Part shown: positions 14,867 to 22,832 of the stretch, piece by piece
Layout of the letters: every line of letters starts with the position of its first letter
Position numbering within the stretch: position 1 is the stretch's first letter
NCBI GenBank assembly: GCA_943327105.2
Contig: CALPVV020000018.1
Location: 1 to 34,273 of the forward strand
DNA length: 34,273 nucleotides
DNA from: Nitrosovibrio sp. Nv4
GTDB lineage: Bacteria > Bdellovibrionota > UBA1018 > CAIMNF01
Direction: 5' to 3'
The notes under the pieces: model-generated
Seen by the model: only the letters and a program-made list of their open reading frames with translations
Told to the model about the DNA's origin: nothing
The model's database searches: none
Program-made: the position numbers and the translations under genes

Positions 14867-16033
14867 GTGAGCGACGTAACTAAAACCCTGATCGGGAACA
14901 ATTATCTGGTGCGATACACTGTCACGCATGCTCAATCGGGCGTGCGTCTCGATCGTTTTCTCATGCCTCGCTACAAAAAACGCTCGCGCGAACAAATCAA
15001 AAAAGCGATTGATTCCGGCGCCATCACCATCGAACGAAAAGGCGGAGCACACCTGAATCTCGGCAAGATCAAGGCAAGCACTCCGCTCATCAAGGGCGAT
15101 GTGGTCCATGTACTCTCGACCCGATCAAAAGAACCCGAAGTCAATTTCAACTATTCGGTTTTGTTTGAAGACGAAGATCTGATTGTCATCAACAAACCAC
15201 CAAACCTTCCGGTTCACCCCGCTGGCCGCTACTTTTTCAATTCACTTCTGGTTCACCTGAAAACCAAAGGGTTCACCAGTGAATCAAACAGCGAAAAAGA
15301 CTACTATCTCGTTCACCGCATTGATAAGGAAACCAGCGGTGTTTTATTGCTCGCGAAGACCCGTGAAGCCTGCAATCAACTCACTTCTCAATTCCGCAAT
15401 CGCGAAACCGACAAATACTATCTTGCGATTGTTCGTGGCGAACCGAAAGAAAATGAATTCGATGTGACGGAAGCGATCGGTAAACGCAAAGGTTCTGCCA
15501 TCGGTCTTAAAATGTATCCGGTTCCAGAATCCGAAGGCGGACTTTCTGCACTCACTCACTTTGAAAAAGTAGAAACCCGCGGAAGCTACACCCTGATGGC
15601 CTGCTTTCCTCGAACCGGTCGTCAGCATCAGATTCGCGTACACGCCGATCTCGCCGGCTTACCGCTTGTGGGCGACAAACTTTACGGCATGAGTGAAGAA
15701 GATTGCCTTGTGCTTCTGGATTACCATACCGACCTGCGCACATTCGTTTCACAAGAAGAGGAAGTAGATGAGGGAGAGGTTCAGGAGACCGATGAAATCG
15801 AATCGCCTGAAGTTGATCCAGAACCAGAACTACCTAAGAGCGAACGCTACCTGGAAATCGAACGTTCACTTTTGATACCTCGACACGCCCTTCATGCCGC
15901 AGGTCTTCGGTTCAAACACCCTCGAACCGGAAGCGAAATGGTGTTCGAATCGGGCCTGCCTGATGACCTTCGCGCATTCTTTGAAACACTGAACGAAAAA
16001 CCTCTGGTACCCTTCAAAACAAAACACTGGTAA
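14867..16033 (+). CDS. RluA-family pseudouridine synthase with acidic insertion
   Basis: 388 residues from a GTG start nine bases after prkA. An S4 RNA-binding domain comes first (GVRLDRFLMPRYKKRSREQIK, about 25-46), then the synthase core. The catalytic aspartate is Asp153 in HRIDKETSG, and RTGRQHQIRVH follows near residue 250. The enzyme isomerises uridine in rRNA or tRNA; the target cannot be told. Between the core and the final helix is a Glu/Asp-rich stretch of about 50 residues (EEEVDEGEVQETDEIES, roughly 297-330) not found in standard RluA proteins, after which the conserved HALHAAGLRFKHP end resumes. So the insertion is inside the enzyme, not a tail. Confidence 0.92.
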   Translation: MSDVTKTLIGNNYLVRYTVTHAQSGVRLDRFLMPRYKKRSREQIKKAIDSGAITIERKGGAHLNLGKIKASTPLIKGDVVHVLSTRSKEPEVNFNYSVLFEDEDLIVINKPPNLPVHPAGRYFFNSLLVHLKTKGFTSESNSEKDYYLVHRIDKETSGVLLLAKTREACNQLTSQFRNRETDKYYLAIVRGEPKENEFDVTEAIGKRKGSAIGLKMYPVPESEGGLSALTHFEKVETRGSYTLMACFPRTGRQHQIRVHADLAGLPLVGDKLYGMSEEDCLVLLDYHTDLRTFVSQEEEVDEGEVQETDEIESPEVDPEPELPKSERYLEIERSLLIPRHALHAAGLRFKHPRTGSEMVFESGLPDDLRAFFETLNEKPLVPFKTKHW

Positions 16034-16056
16034 CCCATTGTAATTCAAGGGTTTTT
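16032..16056 (+). terminator. Intrinsic terminator closing the prkA operon
   Basis: AACCC-A-TTG pairs with CAA-GGGTT around a TAATT loop, followed by TTTTTAAAA. The left arm begins within the stop codon of the pseudouridine synthase gene. Confidence 0.7.
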
Positions 16057-16070
16057 AAAATAAAAAGCAG

Positions 16071-16100
16071 TTGACATTTGTGAACCTCTGCCATTAAAGT
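16071..16100 (+). promoter_or_regulatory. Candidate esterase promoter (TTGACA with TAAAGT)
   Basis: A perfect TTGACA at 16071-16076 is followed after 18 bases by TAAAGT (16095-16100), or after 17 by TTAAAG. Predicted start near 16107, next to the ATG at 16108, so the message may have no leader. Confidence 0.5.
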
Positions 16101-16107
16101 GGACTTT

Positions 16108-17037
16108 ATGTTCTTACTCTGGGGGATTATTGTATCTTTTTTAAGTGGGGCGACTTCAATGTCGTTTGCCGCTGCTCCAGAGCAATTCAGAGTTGAAAAC
16201 AAAACCGGTCTTTTTCGCCAATTTTATCTTTATAGTTCCACTCCTCACCCGCGCGGTCTGGTGATCATGTTGCACGGCTGTAAAACCAATGCCGCTGAAT
16301 TTGACCAAGGCACCGAGATGAGCAAATACGGCGCGAAATACAATCTTGCCGTGCTCTACCCTGAACAAAGCATTTACGACAACATCGACAAGTGCTGGAA
16401 CTGGTTCTGGGGAACTGAAAATGAAATCATCTCGGAAGGCATTCGCCTCGTTCAAAACCGCTTTGGCTTGAACCGTAAAAATACTTTCTTAATGGGAATG
16501 TCGGCCGGCGCTGCTCAAGGTGCAATCATGGCAAACCTTCACCGCGATCTTTTCTCGGCAGCATTACTGCACTCTGGCCTCCAATATTTAGCTGCAACCA
16601 ACTTGAACGATGCTCAAGCATCGCTTGAGCACGGTTCATTTACACCTTATCAACAGGCTGCTCGTATTGGCCTTGAAAACAATCGCTCACAAGCACCCAT
16701 TCAATTCATGGTGGTTTACGGCGATCAAGACAAACGCGTAGACCCGAAGAACAGTATTGAAAACGCAAACGAGCTACTCGAACTCAATCGACTGATCTAT
16801 CTGCGTAACAATGCAACACCCATGATCAACATCACCAAAGGCACTTCACCCGCTCAAGGCATGAAGCTTGGCTTTTACGAATCATATTTGACCATCAACA
16901 ACACGTTCATTGGCTCAGTGATTCAAGTTAACGGGCTTGTGCATGAGTGGAGCGGCGGAAACCCAGTTCAACCTCGCAACAACCCGAACGGTCCAAAGGT
17001 TGTCGATCGCTTCTTCAACCTTCTCGGCATTTTCTAA
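16108..17037 (+). CDS. Secreted PHB-depolymerase-family esterase
   Basis: 309 residues from ATG 16108 (a GTG at 16099 is in frame but overlaps the -10). Signal peptide MFLLWGIIVSFLSGATSMSFA. Alpha/beta-hydrolase of the Esterase_phd type: oxyanion-hole motif MLHGC, nucleophile Ser132 in GMSAGA, acid Asp206 or Asp208 in YGDQDKRVDP and base His279 in GLVHEWSGG. The family includes polyhydroxybutyrate depolymerases and acetylxylan or feruloyl esterases; CWNWFWGTENE is typical of the PHB-depolymerase-like branch. I infer extracellular or periplasmic ester hydrolysis with unknown substrate. No substrate-binding C-terminal domain is present. Confidence 0.88.
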   Translation: MFLLWGIIVSFLSGATSMSFAAAPEQFRVENKTGLFRQFYLYSSTPHPRGLVIMLHGCKTNAAEFDQGTEMSKYGAKYNLAVLYPEQSIYDNIDKCWNWFWGTENEIISEGIRLVQNRFGLNRKNTFLMGMSAGAAQGAIMANLHRDLFSAALLHSGLQYLAATNLNDAQASLEHGSFTPYQQAARIGLENNRSQAPIQFMVVYGDQDKRVDPKNSIENANELLELNRLIYLRNNATPMINITKGTSPAQGMKLGFYESYLTINNTFIGSVIQVNGLVHEWSGGNPVQPRNNPNGPKVVDRFFNLLGIF

Positions 17038-17102
17038 TTGGGTAATTGGGTGCCTGACTACTTTTATATGCTGGCAGCGTTATTTTAATGATGTCATTCA
17101 GT

Positions 17103-17192
17103 TTAGTGCGACTGCCTAGAGCCCCACATTAATACACCACAAAAACCAATTACCAACGCTACCATTCCATAAACAACCATATTTGCTGACAT
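17103..17192 (-). CDS. 29-residue single-span membrane peptide, candidate cbb3 small subunit
   Basis: ATG 17192 with AAGGAG seven bases upstream opens a 29-codon gene: a short start (MSANMVVYG), one hydrophobic span (MVALVIGFCGVLMW) and a polar end GSRQSH. A start at 17198 would add two residues but sits too close to the ribosome site. The gene is preceded by the same FNR-like palindrome and downstream element found at the head of the cbb3 operon. Small one-span subunits such as CcoM and CcoQ accompany cbb3 oxidases, so I infer a respiratory accessory peptide. It does not match a known family clearly. Confidence 0.6.
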   Translation of the reverse strand: MSANMVVYGMVALVIGFCGVLMWGSRQSH

Positions 17193-17237
17193 AAACATTC
17201 TCCTTCTTAGCCAGTATAGGAAGAATGCAAGAAAGGT

Positions 17238-17276
17238 GTTATGAGCCGGTCGGCCGTGAGTATGATCAGGGTCATA
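17238..17276 (-). promoter_or_regulatory. FNR/CRP-type operator and promoter of the membrane peptide
   Basis: TATGATCAGGGTCATA (17261-17276) is an inverted repeat TATGA-N6-TCATA. On the minus strand CATAACACCTT follows, the CATAAC centred 28 bases from the operator centre. The same arrangement occurs at 25594-25637. CATAAC is a reasonable -10, so the regulator would sit near -38 to -41 and activate. The start codon is 76 bases from the operator centre. Confidence 0.65.
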
Positions 17277-17301
17277 GTTCGTGTTGACCCCGTGAAGAAT
17301 G

Positions 17302-17619
17302 TTATCTAGCGTTGTCAATTAATGCTCTACTTGCAGGAGCGCCAATTTTAGTGGGAAGTCCAATAGGTGGTTTTTTCTTTCCATACTGTTTCTGCAATAG
17401 ATCAAGTTTGGACTGAGCAACAAAAGAATTTGGATTTTTTGCCATATCCAAACAAATATCCTGAAGTGTATTCATGCACTGAACTGAACCAAACTCACCA
17501 CAAACACGATCTATTCGATCATTCACACAAGCATCCACTTTCGATTTGAGACTTTCATCTTCTTTCGAATAAGCACTAGTAGAAAAAAGCATAGATAAAA
17601 TCAGTATAAATTTATTCAT
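17302..17619 (-). CDS. Small exported four-cysteine protein
   Basis: 105 residues from ATG 17619 (GAGGG seven bases upstream; an upstream ATG at 17634 lacks a site). Signal peptide MNKFILILSMLFSTSAYS. The mature part has four cysteines in a helical pattern C-x8-C-x7-C-x7-C (DACVNDRIDRVCGEF, QCMNTLQDICLD), which suggests a two-helix hairpin held by disulphides, then a basic tail. TATAGT at 17642-17637 could be its -10. No family is recognised. It lies directly upstream of the operator of the 29-residue peptide. Confidence 0.7.
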   Translation of the reverse strand: MNKFILILSMLFSTSAYSKEDESLKSKVDACVNDRIDRVCGEFGSVQCMNTLQDICLDMAKNPNSFVAQSKLDLLQKQYGKKKPPIGLPTKIGAPASRALIDNAR

Positions 17620-17672
17620 ATCGTCTACCCTCAATTACTATATTAAGGATTCCGGTAACCCTCATCAAGAGT

Positions 17673-17686
17673 GTCTCTTCAGAGAC
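17673..17686. other. Palindrome GTCTCTTCAGAGAC
   Basis: A perfect 6-bp inverted repeat with a 2-base centre, 44 bases past the end of the cbb3 operon. It has no T-run on the minus strand. It could be a weak terminator or a binding site; its role is unclear. Confidence 0.3.
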
Positions 17687-17729
17687 GGGGGTAAACTAAT
17701 TCAATGGAAATTGGCTCTCAGGAGTCCAT

Positions 17730-18413
17730 TTATTTACAATTACTTAATTCATTCGAAATCGCGGAGTGATTCACGCCATGGTAAAAATGCCCGGCAACTG
17801 AAGCCAGCGAAGCAAGGACCATGATCACTGAAACCACCCGCGTGCCTTTGACACCGATGCGGGCAAACAGTCCCTGTAACAAGATTCGGCTGCCCATCAT
17901 CGCAGGCAAAGTGCCCAGCCAGAACACCGTCAAGGTCAGCGCACCACCCAGCAAACTATGAGTGGCAAGCGACAAAAGAACAAAACTATAAAGCCAACCA
18001 CAAGGCAGGAAAACGGTAAAAAAACCAACCAACGCCGGGCGAAGAATCGAGCGATCATTTTGACCAACTCGGTAACCAAGACCGATTCCGAATTTTGAAA
18101 TGCGAGAAGGAAGATTCCAACTCAAAATGAGATTCAAGGCGGAAAGCAAAAGCACCACTAAAACCAAAGCCGCGAAAAAAACCTGAAGTGGTTGCCATTC
18201 CCAAGAAGTGAACAACTGCTCACCCGCCGCACCGGCAATTGCGCCAGCCATGAGATATCCCATCAAACGAGACCCATGATACACGAATTGTGATTGCAAC
18301 CTTGAACCGGTAGCGCTCAACATGAGGCCACCACACATGCCCACGCAGTGAACACTGCCAGCGATCGAAGCAGCAAAGACTGCGAGTGCGGAACTAACGC
18401 CAAGGCCCGACAA
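17730..18413 (-). CDS. TauE/SafE-DsbD-like membrane protein of the cbb3 cluster
   Basis: 227 residues from a TTG start at 18413, chosen because GGAGGTG lies directly ahead of it; it overlaps ccoG by 20 bases. About six membrane spans. HCVGMCGG near residue 22-29 and PCGWLYS in a later span are the conserved cysteine motifs of the COG2836 group (DsbD_2/UreH-like), found beside cbb3 oxidase genes and thought to help copper or haem maturation. It takes the position where ccoH usually stands. Function in copper delivery is inferred from family and context. Confidence 0.8.
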   Translation of the reverse strand: MSGLGVSSALAVFAASIAGSVHCVGMCGGLMLSATGSRLQSQFVYHGSRLMGYLMAGAIAGAAGEQLFTSWEWQPLQVFFAALVLVVLLLSALNLILSWNLPSRISKFGIGLGYRVGQNDRSILRPALVGFFTVFLPCGWLYSFVLLSLATHSLLGGALTLTVFWLGTLPAMMGSRILLQGLFARIGVKGTRVVSVIMVLASLASVAGHFYHGVNHSAISNELSNCK

Positions 18414-19770
18414 GCTTCACCTCCGCATCTTGCTTGAATTCACCATTGTCCCAAACACCGGTTACCGATGTGACTGCAGAACCTTCAACAAAATCTGCTT
18501 TTGGAACTTTCAAGAAAAACTGGGAAAGCACATTCCCGCCAGATGGAACCGTTTGAATTCCCTGATCGGACGGGGCACGAATCATTTCAATGCCCTTTTC
18601 TTTTGCCGACACTGACACCGAGTAATCGACTTTTGCTTCATTCCAATCAAGATTATAAAAACGAATCTTGAAATGATTGATCACCCACTCTTTACCGTCA
18701 GCATCTTTCACCTGCTGATAAGGAGTATCAACGGCTCGAATCACTTCAAGTTGATGAACTTGACGCGATTCCATGCGATAGGCAAATGCAGAAGCCGCTA
18801 TCGTGAACAACCCACTATAAAGAACGACACGACCTCGGAACCATTTTGTTTTCTTACCCTGAAGGGTTAACAAATTTCCGTAACCAATAAGTTTCTTTGG
18901 CTTTTTGATCCTGGTCATCACCGAGTCACAGGCGTCAGCGCACGCAGTGCAGGCAATGCATTCGAATTGCAATCCCTGGCGCACATCAATGCCTGTCGGA
19001 CAAACCGCCACACACTTGCCGCACTCAATACAATCTTTTCGCTTGTCATCATAAGCAAGAAAGAATGAACCCTGATCCATGAAGACCGACTGCATGCGAC
19101 CATAAGGACAGGCAACAAGACAGAACTGTTCACGGAACCAACCGAAATCAAACATCACGACCGCACTCATGATCATGACTGAAAGGAATGCAGATGGGTG
19201 CTCGGCCGGACTCATTGTCAAATAAGAAAATGCTTCTTTCGGACCAACAAAATATCCAAGAAAAATCTGACCAAGCAAAATCGAGATCAAACCGAAAATG
19301 CCGTACTTTAGGGACCGTTTGAAAAACTTGTGAATGTCCATCGGAGCCTGGTTCAATTTTTTTTGAGCCAGGTGATCACCATCAATCAAAAAATCAATTT
19401 TCCGGTAGATGCGCTCAATGAACACGGTTTGCGGACAAGACCAACCACACCAGGCACGACCAAATAAAGTCGTAATCAACGCGATCATCATCAAAAACAT
19501 CAACGCGACAAAAACCAAATTCGGTACTTCATGCGCAAAAAACAATTGCCCGAACACCGAGAAACGGCGATGGGCAATATCAAGCTGTAGCAGCGGGTGC
19601 CCGTGGATCTGAATCCACGGCACCGCTACGTAAAGAGCCAACATCCCCCACTGCACCCACAAACGACGCAAATTCCAAAAACCGTTCTTAGGGGCTTTTG
19701 CAGGAAAAACTTTGATTCGTTTTCCCTCGGTGCTGGTCGTAGTGAGTGCATCAGGAGATGTTTCGCTCAT
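18394..19770 (-). CDS. ccoG: cbb3 oxidase assembly protein CcoG (FixG)
   Basis: 458 residues. A membrane-bound iron-sulphur protein that reduces copper for insertion into the oxidase. It has about five spans, the first conserved cysteine motif WCGWSCPQ (Cys108, Cys112), Cys217 and Cys221 in CLVACPYGRMQ, and two ferredoxin clusters: Cys247-250-253-257 and Cys271-274-277-281. The C-terminal 130 residues form the FixG immunoglobulin-like domain. Start ATG overlaps the ccoP stop (ATGA). Confidence 0.95.
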   Translation of the reverse strand: MSETSPDALTTTSTEGKRIKVFPAKAPKNGFWNLRRLWVQWGMLALYVAVPWIQIHGHPLLQLDIAHRRFSVFGQLFFAHEVPNLVFVALMFLMMIALITTLFGRAWCGWSCPQTVFIERIYRKIDFLIDGDHLAQKKLNQAPMDIHKFFKRSLKYGIFGLISILLGQIFLGYFVGPKEAFSYLTMSPAEHPSAFLSVMIMSAVVMFDFGWFREQFCLVACPYGRMQSVFMDQGSFFLAYDDKRKDCIECGKCVAVCPTGIDVRQGLQFECIACTACADACDSVMTRIKKPKKLIGYGNLLTLQGKKTKWFRGRVVLYSGLFTIAASAFAYRMESRQVHQLEVIRAVDTPYQQVKDADGKEWVINHFKIRFYNLDWNEAKVDYSVSVSAKEKGIEMIRAPSDQGIQTVPSGGNVLSQFFLKVPKADFVEGSAVTSVTGVWDNGEFKQDAEVKLVGPWR

Positions 19771-20330
19771 TTGATTTCAGTTCCTTGTGGCGCTTTCGGA
19801 TTGGCAGGCTTGGTTCCATCAAGGGTCTTCACATAGGCAACAACCGAGTTCAACTGGGCATCACTCATGAGGGCTCCCCATGCCGGCATCCCTTTATCCA
19901 GAACACCTTCACGAACCACTTTGTAAATATCGGCCAATTCACCCTTGCCATGAATCCAGAACTTGTCGGCAAGGTTCGGACCAACTAAACCACCACCATC
20001 AGGCGCGTGACAAGAAGCACACTTCGATGCGAACTGTTCCTTACCTGGCTTGAGCTGTTCAGGATCATTCACCATGGCAAGCAGTGCTTTGACATCGGGA
20101 CCAGTCGGCTGATTCTGAATTTGCATGCGTTTGACTTCGGCAATGGACTGATTGATGCGTTCGTCTGAACTCATTCCTCCGCCCACTTCGTAATAAACAT
20201 AATAGCCAAATGCGAAGGCAATGCTCAGGTAGAAAAACAACTGCCACCAGAATGGTGCCGGATAATCGAATTCCTGAATCCCGTCGTATTCATGATCTGG
20301 AATCGGTTTTTGCTCGTCGTTGTTATTCAT
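19767..20330 (-). CDS. ccoP: cbb3 oxidase subunit CcoP, single-haem form
   Basis: 187 residues, far shorter than the usual 290-310. The N-terminal anchor is typical (YDGIQEFDYPAPFWWQLFFY). The cytochrome c part has a single CASCH site at 104-108 and the axial methionine in KGMPAWG. Canonical CcoP has two haem c sites, so one domain is missing, and the frame shows no break. It should receive electrons from soluble cytochromes and pass them to CcoO. Translationally coupled to ccoQ and ccoG. Confidence 0.92.
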   Translation of the reverse strand: MNNNDEQKPIPDHEYDGIQEFDYPAPFWWQLFFYLSIAFAFGYYVYYEVGGGMSSDERINQSIAEVKRMQIQNQPTGPDVKALLAMVNDPEQLKPGKEQFASKCASCHAPDGGGLVGPNLADKFWIHGKGELADIYKVVREGVLDKGMPAWGALMSDAQLNSVVAYVKTLDGTKPANPKAPQGTEIK

Positions 20331-20506
20331 TTAGTGCCTCCCATTCCGTTTTCTTCCAACGGAAGATTTTCCATTTCCTTATAGATGGAGCGGCTCTCTT
20401 TGCGGTTTGACCACAAAAGCACACCGACAAAAACCATCGCAAACATCAACATGCTGACCACGGGCAACGTGGTCCAGTGCAAATGAGACAAAGCTTCGCG
20501 AATCAT
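20327..20506 (-). CDS. ccoQ: cbb3 oxidase small subunit CcoQ
   Basis: 59 residues, between the fused ccoNO and ccoP with four-base overlaps at both ends. AGGAGG lies six bases before the ATG. One membrane span (about 13-32: LPVVSMLMFAMVFVGVLLW) is followed by the charged segment SNRKESRSIYKEMENLPL typical of CcoQ, which stabilises the oxidase. Confidence 0.9.
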   Translation of the reverse strand: MIREALSHLHWTTLPVVSMLMFAMVFVGVLLWSNRKESRSIYKEMENLPLEENGMGGTK

Positions 20507-22668
20507 TTTGCACCTCCTGCCACACCTTGAACAGTACCAAGCTTTTGCAAGTACGCGATCAATGCAATGATCTCGCGGTCTTCAGTGATTTGAGCACCTT
20601 CGGCGTTCAGACCATCGGCGATTTTTTTCGCTTCTTCGCGTGCCCAGCTTTCGGCATTGATCACATCTTCATCACCGTAAGGAACTCCGAGTGACTTCAT
20701 CACTGAAAGTTTCTTCGACATCAATCCGAAGTTGATCTTCTCTTTATACATCCAACCATAAGAAGGCATGATCGAACCATTCACCACTTCTTGCGGGTTT
20801 CGCATGTGGCGGAAGTGCCAAAGATCAGGATACTTAGAACCTTCACGTGCAAGATCAGGTCCGATTCGTTTGGAACCCCATTGGAAAGGACGATCGTATT
20901 TCGAGTCTTCGATCGTACTTGGCGCACCAAAACGGAGCACATCACCAACAGTTTTACGAATCATTTGCGAGTGACAAGTATAGCAACCTTCACGAACATA
21001 AAGATCACGACCAGCCAATTGTAACGGTGTATACGGTTTCACCATCGCATCGTGATAGTTTGCTTCTACAACGGATGAAGACATCCACATCGGAGCAAGT
21101 GAAATCACCGAACCAATCCCGATCATCACTACGACCAATGCTGCAAGCAACATCGGTGCGCCTTCGAGTACTCGGTGAGAGAGTTTCATACCAGCCTGAC
21201 CAAAAAGAGGCTTTCTGACGTATGGCACGCATTCATCGATGGTTTCATTGGTTTGTGTTGCAGGAGCAGCTTTCACCGTCTTATACACGTTGTAAACCAT
21301 GACCAAGGTACCCGCGAGGTAAACCACGCCACCCAATGCACGAATCCAATAAAGCGGAACCACACGAATCACGGTTTGTACGAAATCAGGATAAGCGAGC
21401 TTTCCTGCCATATCGACTTCACGCCACATCAACCCTTGGGTGATACCAGACACGTACATTGCCATCACATAAATGATGATGCCGAGAGTTGCCGTCCAGA
21501 AGTGAACATTTGCCAAACGCTTGGAATACAATTCAGTACCCCAGAGTTTTGGAACGAGATAATAGATCATCCCGAATGCAAGGAAACCATTCCAACCCAG
21601 TGCACCCGCATGTACGTGAGCGATAATCCAGTCGGTGTAGTGTCCGAGTTCATTCACTGATTTGATCGAGAGCAATGGACCTTCAAAAGTAGACATACCG
21701 TAGAAGGTTGCGGCAAGCGCGAAGAACTTCACAATTGGCTCGGTACGAAGCTTGTCCCATGCTCCACGAATGGTCATCAGACCGTTGATCATTCCACCCC
21801 AAGAAGGAATCCAGAGCATCACACTGAAGGCCATCCCGACGGTTTGAGCCCAATCCGGTACTGAAGTATTCAGAAGATGGTGCGGTCCCGCCCAAATATA
21901 GATGAATACGATCGTCCAGAAGTGAACAACCGATAAACGGTAAGAGTAAACCGGACGGTTCACGGCTTTAGGAATGAAGTAATACATTAAACCGAGAAAA
22001 GGTGTGGTCAGGAAGAACGCCACCGCATTGTGACCGTACCACCACTGCACCAAGGCATCACTGACACCTGCATAAATCGGATAACTCTTGATCATGGTAA
22101 ATGGCATCGAAAGCGCATTCACGACGTGAAGTACCGCCACGGTAATGAACGTTGCAATGTAAAACCAGATTGCAACATAGATGTGCTTCACGCGACGTTG
22201 AACGACGGTCATCAACATATTGATCCCGAACGCAACCCAAACCACCGCAATGGCGATGTCAATCGGCCATTCGAGCTCGGCATATTCCTTTCCTTGAGTG
22301 ATCCCGAAAGGAAGGGTCAATGCAGCAGAAACAATGATCAATTGCCAACCCCAGAAGTGAAAGTTCGAGATCTTGTCTGAAAACATTCTCGCTTTACACA
22401 AACGCTGAAGTGAATAATAGATTCCCGCGAAAATGGCATTCCCTGCGAATGCGAAAATTGCAGCATTGGTGTGCAACGGACGGAGTCGGCCGAAGCTGAA
22501 CCATGGCAAACCGGTATTGAGTGGATGGTAAGCCAACTGCATCGCAATAATAATCCCAACCAAAAACGCTACAACCGCCCAGACAATGGTCGCGATCGTG
22601 AATTTCTTCACCACCCCGTCATCATAACTGAAGCGTTCGAGAGTTCCTGTTTCTTGAACGTCTTTCAT
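20503..22668 (-). CDS. ccoNO: Fused cbb3 oxidase subunits CcoN-CcoO
   Basis: 721 residues. Residues 1 to about 475 are CcoN, the haem-copper catalytic subunit with about 12 spans and histidine ligands in LHTNAAIFAF, WYGHNAVAFF, AGPHHLLN and AHVHAGALGW. Residues from about 500 are CcoO, with a membrane anchor (LLAALVVVMIGIG) and one haem c site CYTCH at 562-566, plus the axial-methionine region SIMPSYGWM. In most proteobacteria these are two genes; the linker (TVKAAPATQTNETIDE) joins them without a stop. Translation starts at an AAGGAG inside ccoS. Confidence 0.95.
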   Translation of the reverse strand: MKDVQETGTLERFSYDDGVVKKFTIATIVWAVVAFLVGIIIAMQLAYHPLNTGLPWFSFGRLRPLHTNAAIFAFAGNAIFAGIYYSLQRLCKARMFSDKISNFHFWGWQLIIVSAALTLPFGITQGKEYAELEWPIDIAIAVVWVAFGINMLMTVVQRRVKHIYVAIWFYIATFITVAVLHVVNALSMPFTMIKSYPIYAGVSDALVQWWYGHNAVAFFLTTPFLGLMYYFIPKAVNRPVYSYRLSVVHFWTIVFIYIWAGPHHLLNTSVPDWAQTVGMAFSVMLWIPSWGGMINGLMTIRGAWDKLRTEPIVKFFALAATFYGMSTFEGPLLSIKSVNELGHYTDWIIAHVHAGALGWNGFLAFGMIYYLVPKLWGTELYSKRLANVHFWTATLGIIIYVMAMYVSGITQGLMWREVDMAGKLAYPDFVQTVIRVVPLYWIRALGGVVYLAGTLVMVYNVYKTVKAAPATQTNETIDECVPYVRKPLFGQAGMKLSHRVLEGAPMLLAALVVVMIGIGSVISLAPMWMSSSVVEANYHDAMVKPYTPLQLAGRDLYVREGCYTCHSQMIRKTVGDVLRFGAPSTIEDSKYDRPFQWGSKRIGPDLAREGSKYPDLWHFRHMRNPQEVVNGSIMPSYGWMYKEKINFGLMSKKLSVMKSLGVPYGDEDVINAESWAREEAKKIADGLNAEGAQITEDREIIALIAYLQKLGTVQGVAGGAK

Positions 22669-22832
22669 TTTTGTTTCTCCTTTTCGTTGTTTAATTTTTC
22701 TTCAAATAAAATTCTAACGGCTGGTGTTTCCAGATCTTCAAATTGACCATTTCTGACAGCCCAGATAAAAATCGCGACAAAACCAGCACCAATCAATAAA
22801 GCCGAGGGAACCAGATACCAGATAATGTCCAT
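22665..22832 (-). CDS. ccoS: cbb3 maturation protein CcoS
   Basis: 55 residues, too short for most gene finders. Starts at 22832 overlapping the ccoI stop by one base (TGATG) and ends in a four-base overlap with ccoNO. One span at the start (WYLVPSALLIGAGFVAIFIW) followed by AVRNGQFEDLETPAVRILFE, the CcoS signature in which a short helix is followed by GQF-D-E-PA-RIL. CcoS is needed for cofactor insertion into CcoN. Confidence 0.93.
   Translation of the reverse strand: MDIIWYLVPSALLIGAGFVAIFIWAVRNGQFEDLETPAVRILFEEKLNNEKEKQK

Noticed and set aside
14204-15109. 301-codon minus-strand open frame
   Set aside because: Long, but antisense to the certain prkA and pseudouridine synthase genes, with no motif and no ribosome site.
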